A stretch of DNA of 64,000 bases, taken from NCBI GenBank assembly GCA_032164295.1, contig JAJHTX010000005.1, forward strand, positions 2,728,001-2,792,000, written 5' to 3'. The notes below the pieces were generated by a model. That model ran no database searches, was not told the DNA's origin, and saw only the letters and a list, made by a program, of their open reading frames with translations. A program made the position numbers and the translations under genes. This DNA comes from Inonotus obliquus (taxonomy: Eukaryota > Basidiomycota > Agaricomycetes > Hymenochaetales > Hymenochaetaceae). Positions 47,030 through 59,418 of the stretch are shown in pieces (position 1 is the stretch's first letter; each line of letters begins with the position of its first letter).

Positions 47030-48050
47030 ACCAACACACCAACCAACCAATGTTCTTCCGATTTTTTACACGCGTTCCTACCGTTGTTTTTCCATGTAGG
47101 CTCTTCGCCTCTTCGGCTCCTCGGGTCGTTATCGGAATCTGTATCGATATGTTTTCTGTTTTCCGCAAGGAAGATTGATATACGGTATACGACATAAGTA
47201 CTTTCTTCGGACGATCATGTGGTGTTCGGATGGACGACGCTGTTACCCCGGTAAGTACTGGGAGTCTGACAAATTAATGCAGCGGCAAGACGCACTGCAC
47301 ACAAATCTCTCTCTGCGGGAAGTTATTCGACATACGACATACGACATTCTAACATACATATGAACACCACCTGCTGACCATAACCTCGACCGATCAACTC
47401 GGCGGAGTCCTAATACTAGTGGCGGAAAAGTTCAAGCATATGGCATATGTATGTATCTATGCATCTATGCATCTTCGGCGTAAGTACTAGTTACTAGTCC
47501 GAGTCTCTTTCCTTATTTACCTGACTCTGACTCTGACTATTACACGCGTAGATAATATTACGCTGTAATGTTTACGTCCCGGGTTTACCATGCGCGGGGC
47601 ACGGGGCATTAAGCACACGCATACGCGTGTCTGGTGACGATTTGCGATGTATAGGCTAAACTTCAATCTCAGAGCTTCTTCGGAACGCCGGGATTCGTAA
47701 CTCCGGGATTCGAGACTTGAGATCGGAGAACGGAGAACGGAAAGGAGAAAAATTGAGGAACTATCAAGGCGTGTTGCGGTTTCTTTTGATTGATTGAATG
47801 AGGTCCGAGGGGCGTGGAGCGTGGTTTTCTCGTGTGTCTTCAGTATAGGCATTTGATTCGCAAAACTAGAAGACCAGAGGAGCGGACGGGCAGACGATAG
47901 TGCCCTTGCGATTCGTGTACGTGTACGTGTAGGTTGTACGTCACAAGATAGGCCTAGGACGAGAGGATTTTACGATCATTTGAATTGCTACTCTTGCCAG
48001 CCACTATTGCTACTAGTATTACTGGTAATTCGTTTGCTAGACCTCCCTCT

Positions 48051-48078
48051 TGACCTCCTGACCTCCTGACCTCCTGAC
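48051..48078. repeat. (TGACCTCC)3 tandem repeat
   Basis: Three exact eight-base units plus TGAC. Confidence 0.92.
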
Positions 48079-49050
48079 GGCGAAACCGACATCGTGACTC
48101 TGGTTGAGCCAGGTCGGTGTTGGTATCGGTGTCGTGTGTGTAGTACGCCGTGCTGTGGCGTGCCGTGTCGTGTCAACAAGGTAAAGGTACCTACGCCCTC
48201 ACACTTTAGTTCTGGATTCTGGATTCTGGATTCTGCATCTGCATCTCTCATATCGGATTATTCGGATATCAGATCTCAGCCACTTATCCTCGTGCCAGTG
48301 GCTTCCCAGTCGGCGAAACGAAACGGAACGTTACATACACCTGGACGCGTCGTGTATACGTGTATGTGCATGTGTTATCCATCCTAGATAGTACCGCATC
48401 TAACGGAGATGAAACTCCGTTCGTCCGTCTTTCCGTTCTGCCGTCTTTCCGTCTTTCCGACCATGCGACCATGCGTCGCTGAGTCTTGAGTCTCGTCCGT
48501 TACTTCTCCGAGTCCCAGTCTACAGCGTGTTAGTGATGCCGGACTCCGGAGAAACGTCGGTCTCTTTCAATCTGCAAGATTCAAGATTCAAGAGAACGCT
48601 GCACGTGTAAGTGTATGTGTGTGGTATGCGCACTGGCATATGCTCTATCCGTACTGGACTTGATATGACTTGAAGCTTGTGATATTACTGTTTCCCCGAT
48701 TCCAGTTACTTTGTATTCAGTATTCTCGGAGGCTGTTTGGATTATCGTAACCTCATGAGTCATAACTCGTTCGATTTCGACGTGTTATCTGAATTGATTC
48801 GGAGGTCAGTGTCAGTCAGTATCGATATCAATATCAATCCGAGACTCGTGTGGTTGTTGACATGAATACTACATAGTACTACCGATACTAGACAGCATGT
48901 ACGTGTAACATAGGAAAGCAGATATGGATCACAAGTACTTACTGGTACCGGATACGATACAGTAACCACTTCACTTGGACGAGGGAAGATATTTCTTCAT
49001 AGAGAGAGAGAGCGACTCGGGGATGGGAGATGTGCTTCGAATTCTTCCGA

Positions 49051-49080
49051 GGTTCGGAGGTTCGGAGGTTCGGAGGTTTT
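49051..49080. repeat. (GGTTCGGA)3 tandem repeat
   Basis: Three exact units running into GGTTTTTTT. Confidence 0.92.
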
Positions 49081-52000
49081 TTTATTTGGTGTGAGTACTA
49101 AGTCGGTCGGGGTGTTGTGATTGGATTACGATTGGAGAGTCGGAGGACGGTCCTGGAGTCCTGGAAGAAAATGGGGCGAGGAAAGTTTCATTGAATATTG
49201 AGTCTTTCGTTGTGTCGTGTTGGGGGACATCGATGAGGTGATGAGGTGATGATGGATCATCGGTGCGATGATCAGTACTTACTTACTTTGGGGTCCAGTC
49301 AGGTTCGAGGGATTCGCCATCCATATGCATTCGGATTTCGGTAATTCGGATTCGGGCCGGAATCGTTAGTCACTCACCGTTCACTGATATATGCATGCTT
49401 ATAATGAATCCGAATGAATGTACGTGAAAGTGAATTACGATTCGGGTACTCCGGGCTTTGTCTGACTCTGACTTCGCGCAGGGCAGAACGAAAGAACGAC
49501 AGAACGACAAGACGAGTGAGAGATGGTGGGATGCATATGGTGGGAAGAACAGCCAACAGCCTGAGATGGGGTGAATTGATGAATATGGACATGGACAAGC
49601 GGGCGTCTGTAGCAACGGAGTGTATGCATGTGGATGTAGTTGCGGGATTCTCACTAGTTAATGTTCAGGTGATTCACATTCACAGCGACTGTCTACTCGT
49701 CCTCGCATCATTCTCTCACCAAATTACGTTTCCCTCTCCTCTCCTCTTACAGAAACAGAGATACACATGCAGTGATACACATTGCACGTTCCGACGATCG
49801 CATGCATGCGTTTGCGTGCGACAAAGACAACGACAAAGTTTATCCTCTCACTGACAGTGGCAATGGTACCCCGTTACCCCATTGGTCAATGGCTCGTATG
49901 TATGTGTATGTATTCACGGATATACAGTAGAACAGCGGGTGTACCCTCGGCCTCGGAACGAGACGGGAGACGGAAAACGAACGTAAAATAAAAACTAGTA
50001 TTCTAATCAACCATCTGCATCTGGCGCTTCCTACCACCAAATTGGGAAATCGGGATATTGGTTTCATGCTGTTTAAATCAGCTGTTTGGAATTTGGACCA
50101 ATCCGGAGTCTGGAGTCTGAGTCCAGTCCAGAATCAGCCGAAGTGACGGGGTGAAGGATTACGGAAGGGTCGGTCCGAGTAGGTGGGTCATCGAAAAAGG
50201 AAAGGGACTCGGAAGCCTTCCTTCCTTACATATCAGGTAACGTATATATCATTCGTGTTTACTATACATATTATATTCAGGTACTACTTGAATCCTTTCG
50301 AATCGTTGATGTTTTGGTTTTCTCGATTTCATATGAGTTTTGTAGGTACGACTGGACGTGATCGGTCTCGGTAAGTCGACGCTCCAAAGGCCAAAGGAGC
50401 TTGTCGTCCTATCAAGAAACACCTGAATGATCGCCGTCTTTTACAGTATTCAATACTCTCAATACCCAATACAGTCAATGCAGTCAATATAATGGTGTAA
50501 AACCGGCGATCAATTATGATGAACTTGAAGAGGATCAGATGAATGGACGAATGGTACGAACGAATGAGAGGATCGACAGGTTTTGATATTGATTCTAGCG
50601 CCAGTACTAGTGAGTGAGTATTTATTCTTGATATTGTCAGGTCAGGGAGTTCTTACATAAAGATAGGAGACCGGGTTCAACACCTTTATGAGTAAAGCAT
50701 AGGTCTTGGACTCGGACACTCACTCGGACTCTGAGTCGACCATTTGAATTGGCATTTGAATGGGCAAGTGGATGGGTTCTGCGATATCGTGTATGTCCCG
50801 TGTATTGTGTACCTAAAGAATCTCTAATGGGGAAACCATCGATGAATAGGATTGAGAGATTGGGAGCATGGGATTGATTATGTGGATTGGTGGGCGGGGC
50901 CTGTGATTGGTGGGTGAACCTTCACGAGGTGCTTTTTACAGCAATTCAGTGTTCTTTACGCAGGTCATGCAGGTCTCGGGACTCGCGATGCACCTGAGTG
51001 TACATATATGGCAAGCCCGCACTTCGTCGCACATTCTTTTCAGCTTCTGGCTCGGTATGGGAATGGAGTACGTTGCAAGGACTCGGAAGGAACTAACCTG
51101 GATACTCTCAGTGGTATCCCTCGTCCCTCGCAACGTAACTCCGCAGCCTGAAAACGCATTGAAGGTAAGGTGAACGAGATCTCGGGTCGGGATGATTTGA
51201 TTTGATTACAATCCGACGTTCGACGCGGTGGTTTGAAGTTTCTTACTCGATACGATATCATCTCGAAGAATACGTACGTACATCCGCAGGTATGTAATGT
51301 ATGTAAAAAAAAGGAACTTCTTATCTTATTCTCTCACGGGCTACCAGTGCCAGTGAATGTATAATTTGCTTCATTAGTAGCAAGTGGCCACGGCTTTTCT
51401 GATTGGTTTCTGACTGGTAGATAGAGCGTTGCCCTGGCGTGTATGGTTCCTCGGCCTCGGATTTAGCATTTAGCACCGTGGCACTGAGGCACTGAGACAC
51501 TGACATTCATCGAGTGATCCGCAACTTGAATCGCAGGTGTTACTCTGTCTTGGATATCGTATCGTCAAGGGGACAAGGACGAGGACGAGGATGAGGGGGA
51601 TTAGTGCTATCGGGATGATAGCACTATATTTATATTACTGTCTGAGGTTCAGGTTCAGGTTCAGGAGGAGGTCAGTGTGATTAGTGATTTGTGAATGACC
51701 GTGATTGGTGGATGTGACGAATTGGTTAGACGAAGTAAGACACTGGTATCATTATCACATTCCTCTTCTTTCTTCTCCTAATCGGTCATTGAATAAAACC
51801 TACCGATTACAGTATACGGTGTACAATGTACAGTACTTGGCACCGATTTATCGAGTTGGCTTAGCTATGATCATCAACGGTTCCGAGTCTACAACCGAAC
51901 ATCCAGTACACTCTGTGTCTTGTGTCTGGATGTCTCTGGATGTCTGGATGTCTAGGCATCATTGTAGACGGTAGTGAATGATCTCATAAATTATAAATTA

Positions 52001-53836
52001 TAAATGATAACGACGTTGATTTCGCAATATTTTGAGACCTTTATCTATTTTCATTTCACTTTCACTTCACTTCACTTCATTTCAAGAGTTGTAAATGTAA
52101 ATAGATAAGTACAGTACGAGTACGAGTGAGCCTATATGTAAGTCTATAAACCCGATTCGCTTACCCTCTTATCCCTTATCCCTTCTCACTCTACATTGTA
52201 CATTGTAGATTGTTCACCCCCAAACCGAACCGATCTAAACCCGCGGCTACTCTTGGGCCCTTGGCGTGGACGACGCATACATACGTTCTTCTTCGGATTC
52301 GGAACACGTTTTTTAGTTCCCTTTTTCAATGGATCAGTGATTCAGTGCTAAGTAGTTCAGTAGTTCAATATCGAGTCCTTGAATTGAATTGAGCGTGAGA
52401 GATGAGATATGAGAGACGGAGAAATAGCGAAAACTTGTTTCTTGTGCCTATGCCTATCTAGTCGTTCGGTAGGAATGAATATTAGTCGGAATAGGAGCGG
52501 TTTGAATGGAATAGGAGCGGGTTGAATAGACGGATGGTCCTCGGTCCTCGGTCATAATTACAATTACAAAAGGCCACCTAGTTTACGTGTAGCGGAGCAA
52601 ACGAGGCTTCGATTCAGTTTTCATTCAACGATGCTTCAATTCAGTATTCAGTTATCAGTTCATAAAACTCCGGACGGTCGGTAGTTTTCTTCGGTGTGTT
52701 CGTGTTTTTCATTCATTCATTTGTTCCACTAGTACTAGAAAGCGAGCTACGGTAAGTATTATATTCCCGCTGACACGTTTTTGATTAGGTAGCCATTGCA
52801 TTTGTATACAGTTCATATACTTCATAATGAACATAATGAACTCCTCGGATGGATTTGAGAAGAGGCGGGAATCACACTCGGAAGTTATATGTCCTATGTA
52901 AACCGAGCGAAATTGGACGAAACTGAACGGAATTGAACGGAATTGATACAGAAGGAGTCTTCGAGGACCAAGTCAGTATTATCGATTTCCAGATTGCTGA
53001 TTAAAATTTAAAGCGTTATCGTCATCAAATTATCAGTGTTCTGGGTCTTGAACTAGGTGTTTTGTTCCAAAATAAGCAACGTATTACTTCTCAGTTCTGT
53101 ATGGTTTTCGGGAGTTACATGTTTACTTACTGGGGTTTGTTCAAATTTCCGAGTCAAAACGTAATAATGATTGATTCGCATCGTGAATTGATGGATTTTA
53201 TGATTCAACAATCCTAGCGCGGGAATGTTGAAGGAAGGAAGGGGGTTTTGCCGACGATGAGTTTAGGGGTGTATTCGAAGCTTGATTCTACATGCCGTGC
53301 TCCGAGAGCGAAAATATTTCTTCAATCTAGAATCATTATCTCAATATACTCCAGGAAACTACAACGACAGTCTTCAAATTTGCGTCAACTTGCACTCACC
53401 TGATTCATTTTAACAGCGAGCGGGTCATTGAACGTCACGGAAAGTAAGTTCTAGGGTTGCGAGTGCTCTGTCCCAAATTTTCCTGTATGATATCAACGCA
53501 GCGAGGTTGATACTGTAAAGGTAACTTCATCTCAGTCTAGAGTCTCCCGAGCGACCTGCTGACCACCATAGAGATAAACTGACATCAACCATTGTACATC
53601 TGACGCATAGAAAACCTTGAAGTTCTTACCTGTTGTAAGTATTATCAACGTCATACTCTCCTTTCACTGTTCATATCGCCGAAGCCGCTTGTCCTGTGAC
53701 CTACCACGTTAGAACGAGTGAATACGATTACTACGTTCAGCAGACCTCATGATTGTTAATTTGAATCAAGTGAAGCGTCATACACCTCCATTCAATTTCG
53801 GGCCTTCGCCTCACTGATCATGGGACATCATACGGC

Positions 53837-54900
53837 CTAATCACTAGACTCGTCACAGAAAATTAAACAGGTACTGAACTTACCTCCCGTCACACTCCCG
53901 ACCCAATCCGGAAGCGATGTCGCCTCGGGATGATTGGCGGGTTTCATGGCTTCATATATACTTAGCTGCTCAACTCCGAAGATGATCACCGTAAAGTCCA
54001 GATCCCAATCCCCAAAGTCATATTTCAATTCCGTCCGACGATCCTTATTGGACTCCGTGGTGGCTGTGGCTCTGTCCTTCGGAAGACTGAGCATTCTGTA
54101 GTTAGCCGACGTTAAATGACATAAACGGCAGTCGACTCCGATAGGTGGGCAAGGGGCCTATGTGCGGGTTTATTGTTGCTGAGAGCTCACGCGAGATTCG
54201 CGTGGTATACGTGTTGCTTATGTGTTAAGACGAATCGTTTATCTGCCGCAGTCCGCGCGAGGCTCTTTGTTCCGGATTAAGCCTGCGTTCCTGGATCCAA
54301 GTCCCGATTTTAACGCAGATACAAAAGAGCAGCTGCGAGTGAAATTAATGAAAGGCATTAGTGCCTACCCGAGGTATTAATTTGATTGAAAGAGACAAAG
54401 CGGGGGTGGGGGACAAAGGTCCTGAACACGCTCACTCACCAAAAGGGTAAAGAAAGGGTCTCGAATCTTGATCGAAAGTCCGGCGGTGGCGAGTTTATTT
54501 CTCCAGGTTTCGGTCGATTGTGCGGATGGATTTTCGGGAAGATATTGCTGTGCAGTTGTTGGCTGGTAGAATTATCATTAATCTGGCGCGGAGAAAGCTG
54601 GAGAAAGTAATTGATGGATGATCATGATGTCATACCGACTACAGTAATCCACGGAGGCAGAGAGTGCAGACTCACGACCGCCGATATTGCTGCATGGAGA
54701 AGGAACGCCGAAATTCCCATGTCGAATAAATCGTCCTCGAGGGAAATTTGAGTAGCGCATGCGGACAAGGATAGGAGAGAGCAATGCGTGCTCTCGTTCC
54801 TCCGTAAATTTGCGAAAGCCCGCATGCCAAACTGCACCTTGGTCACATGTACTATACATAGCACAGGAATACAGACAACCCAACTCGATCAACTCATGTT
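53837..54900 (-). CDS. Unresolved possible spliced gene, unknown product
   Basis: Two or three minus-strand pieces look coding. One (54094-53880) starts after an acceptor-like CTACAG and reads LKYDFGDWDLDFTVIIFGVE and onward, ending at a good donor (GTAAGT at about 53885). Another, near 54860-54680, reads NESTHCSLLSLSACATQISL and then an aromatic/aliphatic segment, ending at a GTGAGT donor. A stretch at about 54597-54446 could join to it in frame. I could not assemble one continuous protein or recognise a domain. It may be a real gene with missed exons or a decaying one. Confidence 0.25.
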
Positions 54901-56161
54901 TGCTTGCTGCGCAACATGAGTCAAAAGGACTCCTGAATCCTGAACTCCTGAAAGCAAGACTTGCTTGTCATCCAAGATTACCAGTCCTCGTGACAAGGGA
55001 CCTGAAACAAGAGCGTTATATGAAACGAGCACAAAAAGCCACCGGATATGAGTGATCGAACTGAACGTGGGGTTGCGGAGTCAAGATATAAGGATAAGAA
55101 ATAGGCTTGCCCTTGTTTCAAGGTCAGATCGTTTCCCTGACCTGAAAAGGTACAGGGTAGCTTACGTAAGAATATGCGAAGGTGTTCGGGGGCTATCCCT
55201 TGCTTTGTCATCTTCGTCATCTCGCTTTCCAAGTCCGTTCCTCTCATTTTCTCGTTGCTCCGTTTATGCTAGTGCCGCATCCTTTTATCCCAACCGAGCT
55301 TTGAGATCGTTGGGATCGCCTTTGTCGGCTGTTCTCTGGGTTAGTCAATTCGCCTACCGATATCACAGAAAGATTCCGAGACTTTTCTTCTGTATTTCGC
55401 GTGGACTATGTTTCCCTGTGCGAGATGACGGACAGATCTGTGGAAATGATGTTTGCCGCCAGGAGGTCCTCGTCAATCTCGAGATGCAACGACGCTTCGA
55501 ATTTGTTTTCTTCCTGATCGATATTTCTTCCCGACGCTCGTACTCCAAGGCAATACTTTTCCGCCAAATCTTCCGATTCTGGTTTGCGACAAAAGAATTT
55601 GTTTCCTCACCAGCGATTTCGGGTACGTCGACAGGCTCAACCGCAAGCGATGTATTTTCCTTAGCTCCTTCGAGGGCTTGGTGTGGAGTTACAGGATACG
55701 ATGCGTATCGTCGCTTGAGGGGCACGCTGTATTACCAGGGCCGATCCATGCACTTATGCCTGAAATCTGATGGTGGGTCGTTACACAACGAGGGAGGTTG
55801 GGTATGCGATCCCTTCAGGAGGTTTAGTCTACTTCTGTATCCTGAAACATGAATGTCATCACGAAGGAACCTGGAAGAACGAACTTGCTATATGTGTCCA
55901 AATTGGACGGATTCTCGTCATCAACAGCTCAACCTGATATGACAAGATCCCCACTCACCTTTCAAGGGTTGGCGTGATTTTGCATACCAGATTGCTCAAC
56001 GCTATTGGTGATAACGTACTGCGAGCCGAATCCGAGCATAACAACTCTTGATCTATTTCATTTTGTTCCAATCTGTTAGCTCTCGCTCGTTCCACTGTGA
56101 AGCTCAGGAGAAACAACTCGTATTTCCTTGTTACCCCTGCCCCCTAGCGATCGCGCGGGAC
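54901..56161. other. Region with ambiguous coding potential
   Basis: Open frames overlap on both strands: 266 codons plus at 55052-55852 and 120 codons minus at 55725-55363. Neither has a recognisable domain. The minus frame is charged and helix-like near YERREEISIRKKTNSKRR, which may be an exon. I leave this unassigned. Confidence 0.3.
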
Positions 56162-56993
56162 ATGTCAGAAACGAACTGTTTCTTTCAAGCTGCGACTGTG
56201 CTCTCCAAAGCACTTGCCGCTTCTGGAATACTTCACGCCTTTCACGGCGCGTTGCTTATTGCATTGCTGTCAAACAGTCCTCGGTGTGACGTATGCAGTA
56301 TAGAACCCAGGTATTTCGTTTCAATTTTACTGATGCTCACACCCTCAGGAGGCGGTATGTTTCGTTGAGCAAAGTGAAGGGCATCCTTTTGGACGTCTGC
56401 GACGAGCTATTGATGCACACCCGTCCCTGTTAATGACCATTTCAACGCGTACGAATAGGTGATGTTGTTTCATTTCGTTGCTGTTCCAAAGCATATCTAG
56501 ATGTGATCCTGAATAGATTATTCGTAACCTTTAACCAACAAGCACGACCGATCACAGTAAGTGCTTGCTCGCCGCATAGGTTAGTTTGAAGCACTTACCT
56601 TTCAACCCCGAAGATTGAAATTCTTCCATCGGGAGAGAATGGACCGCAACATCTAGACGAACACACCACTACTCACATTTGCACCTTGCCTTTCCTCACC
56701 GTTACCGAGTTTCTTCGCGCCAAAATACACTCCTGGGCTCTGTATGTCTGATAATCTTCGCAACTAGACATAGAATATCCTAAGCCTTGTCTTGTCTTTA
56801 CAGACAGGAGCGCGACGCAGACGCACGAGATGCCTTCTGGGTCCTGGCATACTACTGGCAAAGCGTCGACATCGCCAGAATCCCGCATCAAGACATGGAG
56901 CGGTTCATCTCTCATTATTCCAGTGCAGCGCCTGCATGGACTGCGATTAAAGTCAACTGTCTTTCGTCATTTCGGCTTGTTAGCGTCGTTTGA
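56162..56993 (+). CDS. Small protein with nucleotidyltransferase-like layout, function unknown
   Basis: Five exons: 56162-56290, 56349-56448, 56501-56556, 56614-56741, 56804-56993; introns 52-62 nt, all GT-AG; 200 aa with every phase consistent. The N-terminal helix leads to AFHGALLIALLSNSPRCDEA, which occupies the place of the G-A/G...PR.T.D motif of nucleotidyltransferases. The middle has FVTFNQQARPITIEILPSGE. The C-terminal half, PFLTVTEFLRAKIHSWALQE followed by RDADARDAFWVLAYYW, resembles the helical part of AbiEii-type nucleotidyltransferase-fold proteins. A clear catalytic DxD pair is not visible, so it may be inactive. The family assignment is my inference from pattern, without alignment. 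It is transcribed towards the reductase pair, about 350 bases away. Confidence 0.65.
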
Positions 56994-57284
56994 CTACCAC
57001 CATGACGATTACGTACGTGCGCGCACTCACGCCTAACTTGCGACAGAGCACGACCGTGATGGATTGAGAACTGATGTGATACGTGCACTCGTGCATGCTA
57101 TCTTGCGCAATGAAAGCGTCCCCAGAGCTAGCTCGATCCAATCCGATACCTCTCGCCCAATGGGACTTTCTAACATCTTTGCCCAGCTGTTGTCTTAGTA
57201 AAATAATCCGCCATGAAGACGTCATCTCACCTCATTCTAATTTATTCGCTCATTTGGGCGATTCTTTGGTTCTTTGGTTCCGAG

Positions 57285-57292
57285 TATAAATA
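57285..57292 (+). promoter_or_regulatory. TATA box of the first reductase gene
   Basis: TATAAATA lies 53 bases before the ATG at 57345, a suitable spacing for a short fungal leader. Confidence 0.5.
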
Positions 57293-57344
57293 CTTGCCGA
57301 GGAGATTGAAAGTCTGAGCGGTTCAACGGACAAATTCCACCAGC

Positions 57345-58601
57345 ATGGCTCAACAGAAGGCGCTTCTGCTCTTAGCTCCCAACAACGGAGAATGGCAAGT
57401 CGGCACCAGGGAGATTCCAAAGCCTGGTCCAGGAGACGTCCTGGTTAAGATTCATTCTACGGCACTGAACCCAGTTGATTGGAAAATTCGCGCTTATAAC
57501 TTCGGCGGACGTGAATATCCTGCTGTGCTTGGTTCCGATTCCGCAGGTACCGTTAAAGCTGTCGGCAAGAATGTACAAGGTTTCGCGACGGGCGATAGGA
57601 TGTAAGATCTATGTCGCGTTTAGCGGCCCTTGGAGAATGTTACTGATTTGAGTGTTTTCAAGAGTTCATCAGGGCTTTCGCGACAATGATAAAGCGACGT
57701 TCCAACAATATGCTATCGTCCCAGCTGAGATCATAGCGAAGGTAAGTCCGCATCTTCATGAGTAAAGCGATCTGTTCGTCATGTCGAATAGATTCCGGAA
57801 AATATCTCGTTCGACCAAGCTGCATCGTTGCCCGTTGGTCTGGCGACTGCTGCTAGTGGTCTGTATGGTGACAGACCGGTTGGATTCGAGAAGTACCAGC
57901 ATCCTTGGGAAGAGGGCGGTGAAAATCGCTACAACGGTCAGCCGATTGTGATTTTCGGTGGTTCCTCGTCTGTTGGACAATACGGTAAGAATACACGACC
58001 CGTTCCAAAAGGTCGTATCACTAACTTTGCCACAGTTATCCAGCTAGCGAAGTTCTCTGGATTTTCTCCGATTATCACGACAGCGTCACCCCACAACAAG
58101 GAACACCTTCTATCGCTTGGCGCTACACACGTTGTAGACCGCAGAGCGGAGGATGTCCCGGAACAAATCAAGGAAACCCTTGGAGGAGCATCCGTGAAGC
58201 TGATATTCGACTCGGTTTCCTTGCAAGAGACGCAAAACCAAGCATGGGATTTGCTCGCTTCTGGAGGGCAGCTTGTCCTACTCCTTCCGCCAGAAGTCGA
58301 CAAGGACAAGTACAAGGATAAAGCAATCGTTAACGTGCAAGGCAACGTACACCTCCCCCATGCGCGCAAACTTGGAGTGAGCCTATACAGCAGGCTTACG
58401 AATTTGCTTAAAGGGGGGACAATAAAGGTGACAAGGCCATCCTCGTCTTTCTATGAGGCACCGTTCTGACAAGAAATATAGCCGAATCGTGTTGAAGTCC
58501 TGCCGGATGGTTTAGGTGGCATTCCAGATGGACTGGAGCGTCTAAGGAAAGGAGAGATCAGTGGGAAGAAGCTCATTGCTCACCCGCAAGAAACAGCTTA
58601 A
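57345..58601 (+). CDS. Zinc-independent medium-chain reductase, paralog A (TOXD/enoyl-reductase-like)
   Basis: Five exons: 57345-57601, 57663-57741, 57792-57984, 58036-58427, 58482-58601; introns 50-61 nt, GT-AG; 346 aa. The N-terminal GroES-like domain includes LVKIHSTALNPVDWKIRAYN and YPAVLGSDSAGTV. The nucleotide-binding Rossmann part begins at IVIFGGSSSVGQYVIQLAK (about residues 164-182); GGSSSVG replaces the usual AxxGGVG loop. Residues that would bind catalytic zinc in alcohol dehydrogenases are absent, so it belongs with the NAD(P)H-dependent enoyl- or quinone-reductase branch, near fungal TOXD-like proteins. The substrate is unknown. It is the upstream member of a tandem pair. Confidence 0.92.
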
Positions 58602-59418
58602 TTGCGACGTTGAGAGGCTGCGATTGTAACAGTAACAAGTATTCTGGGAAAGAAGAAATACGGTGACATAGATGATCGAAACAAGATACTCCAACTTGAA
58701 CTTGAAGTCGAGAGACGATCGGCTTTTCCCGGGGGACTGATATTGTAAGCAGCTTACGATAATTCCACTCAAGCTCGAAGGAACAACAGCACACGCATCT
58801 TTATAATTGTTACAACGGGTTGATCTTACCGTAAAGGCAGTTCAGATCCGGATGTACTTTCTTAACTTCTTATATATCTGGGAATATTGCGATTACAGTT
58901 CTAGTGAACCGAGAACCCAACTTCCAGCCAGAATTTTCACCGTCAGCGGTCGACCGAAGTTCATCACTAGGCTGGAATTGCTTATGGACTTCTCAATCGC
59001 CGCGGAGTTTCACGCATATGACGAAGTCAATGGTCGTAAAATGCTTGAGATACTGTTCAAGGTAGGTCAACGTTTGATACGTCTTTCGATTCCCTTACCG
59101 TCGTTTTCTTCTTGCAAGGCAAGGAACGTCGCTAACTCGACCCAGCTTCGCGCCAGATTGCGCAATAGACAAACCAATATTCTAATGAAATATCCAAGTT
59201 CAGACTGAGACCCGAACTTGCTTCGTTCTAAACATATCTCAGCGGCTGTATTATTGTTTGCTTCCCTTGTCAGGAAGTATTACTAATGATCTCTCAAACT
59301 TCGTAGCCGTCCTTCCATAAGTTGATAAGTTGTACTCACGAGGCTAATCGAGTCTTGCTTCCGAATTCATTCAACAGACAATCAACTGACCGTCTCACCT
59401 CTACGAACCAGCTACTCG
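58602..59418. other. Spacer between reductase paralogs
   Basis: Contains the 3' flank of paralog A and the promoter of paralog B. A plus-strand frame at 58807-59208 (133 codons) includes a protein-like ITRLELLMDFSIAAEFHAYD ending near a donor-like GTAGGT. I do not recognise it and it does not resemble the reductases. Confidence 0.4.

Larger units (their letters stand above)
47030..53836. other. Gene-free, repeat-textured DNA
   Basis: Continuation of the desert after the CHY gene. It holds several short tandem repeats (for example at 48051 and 49051) and many GACTC/GAGTC words, with no frame that looks like protein. The texture fades after about 52.8 kb, where the sequence becomes more ordinary. 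Confidence 0.6.

Noticed and set aside
18352..56100. Possible retrotransposon or DNA transposon origin of the gene-poor region
   Set aside because: No reverse transcriptase, integrase or transposase fragments, long terminal repeats or terminal inverted repeats were recognisable on reading both strands; decisive exclusion would need a repeat-library search.
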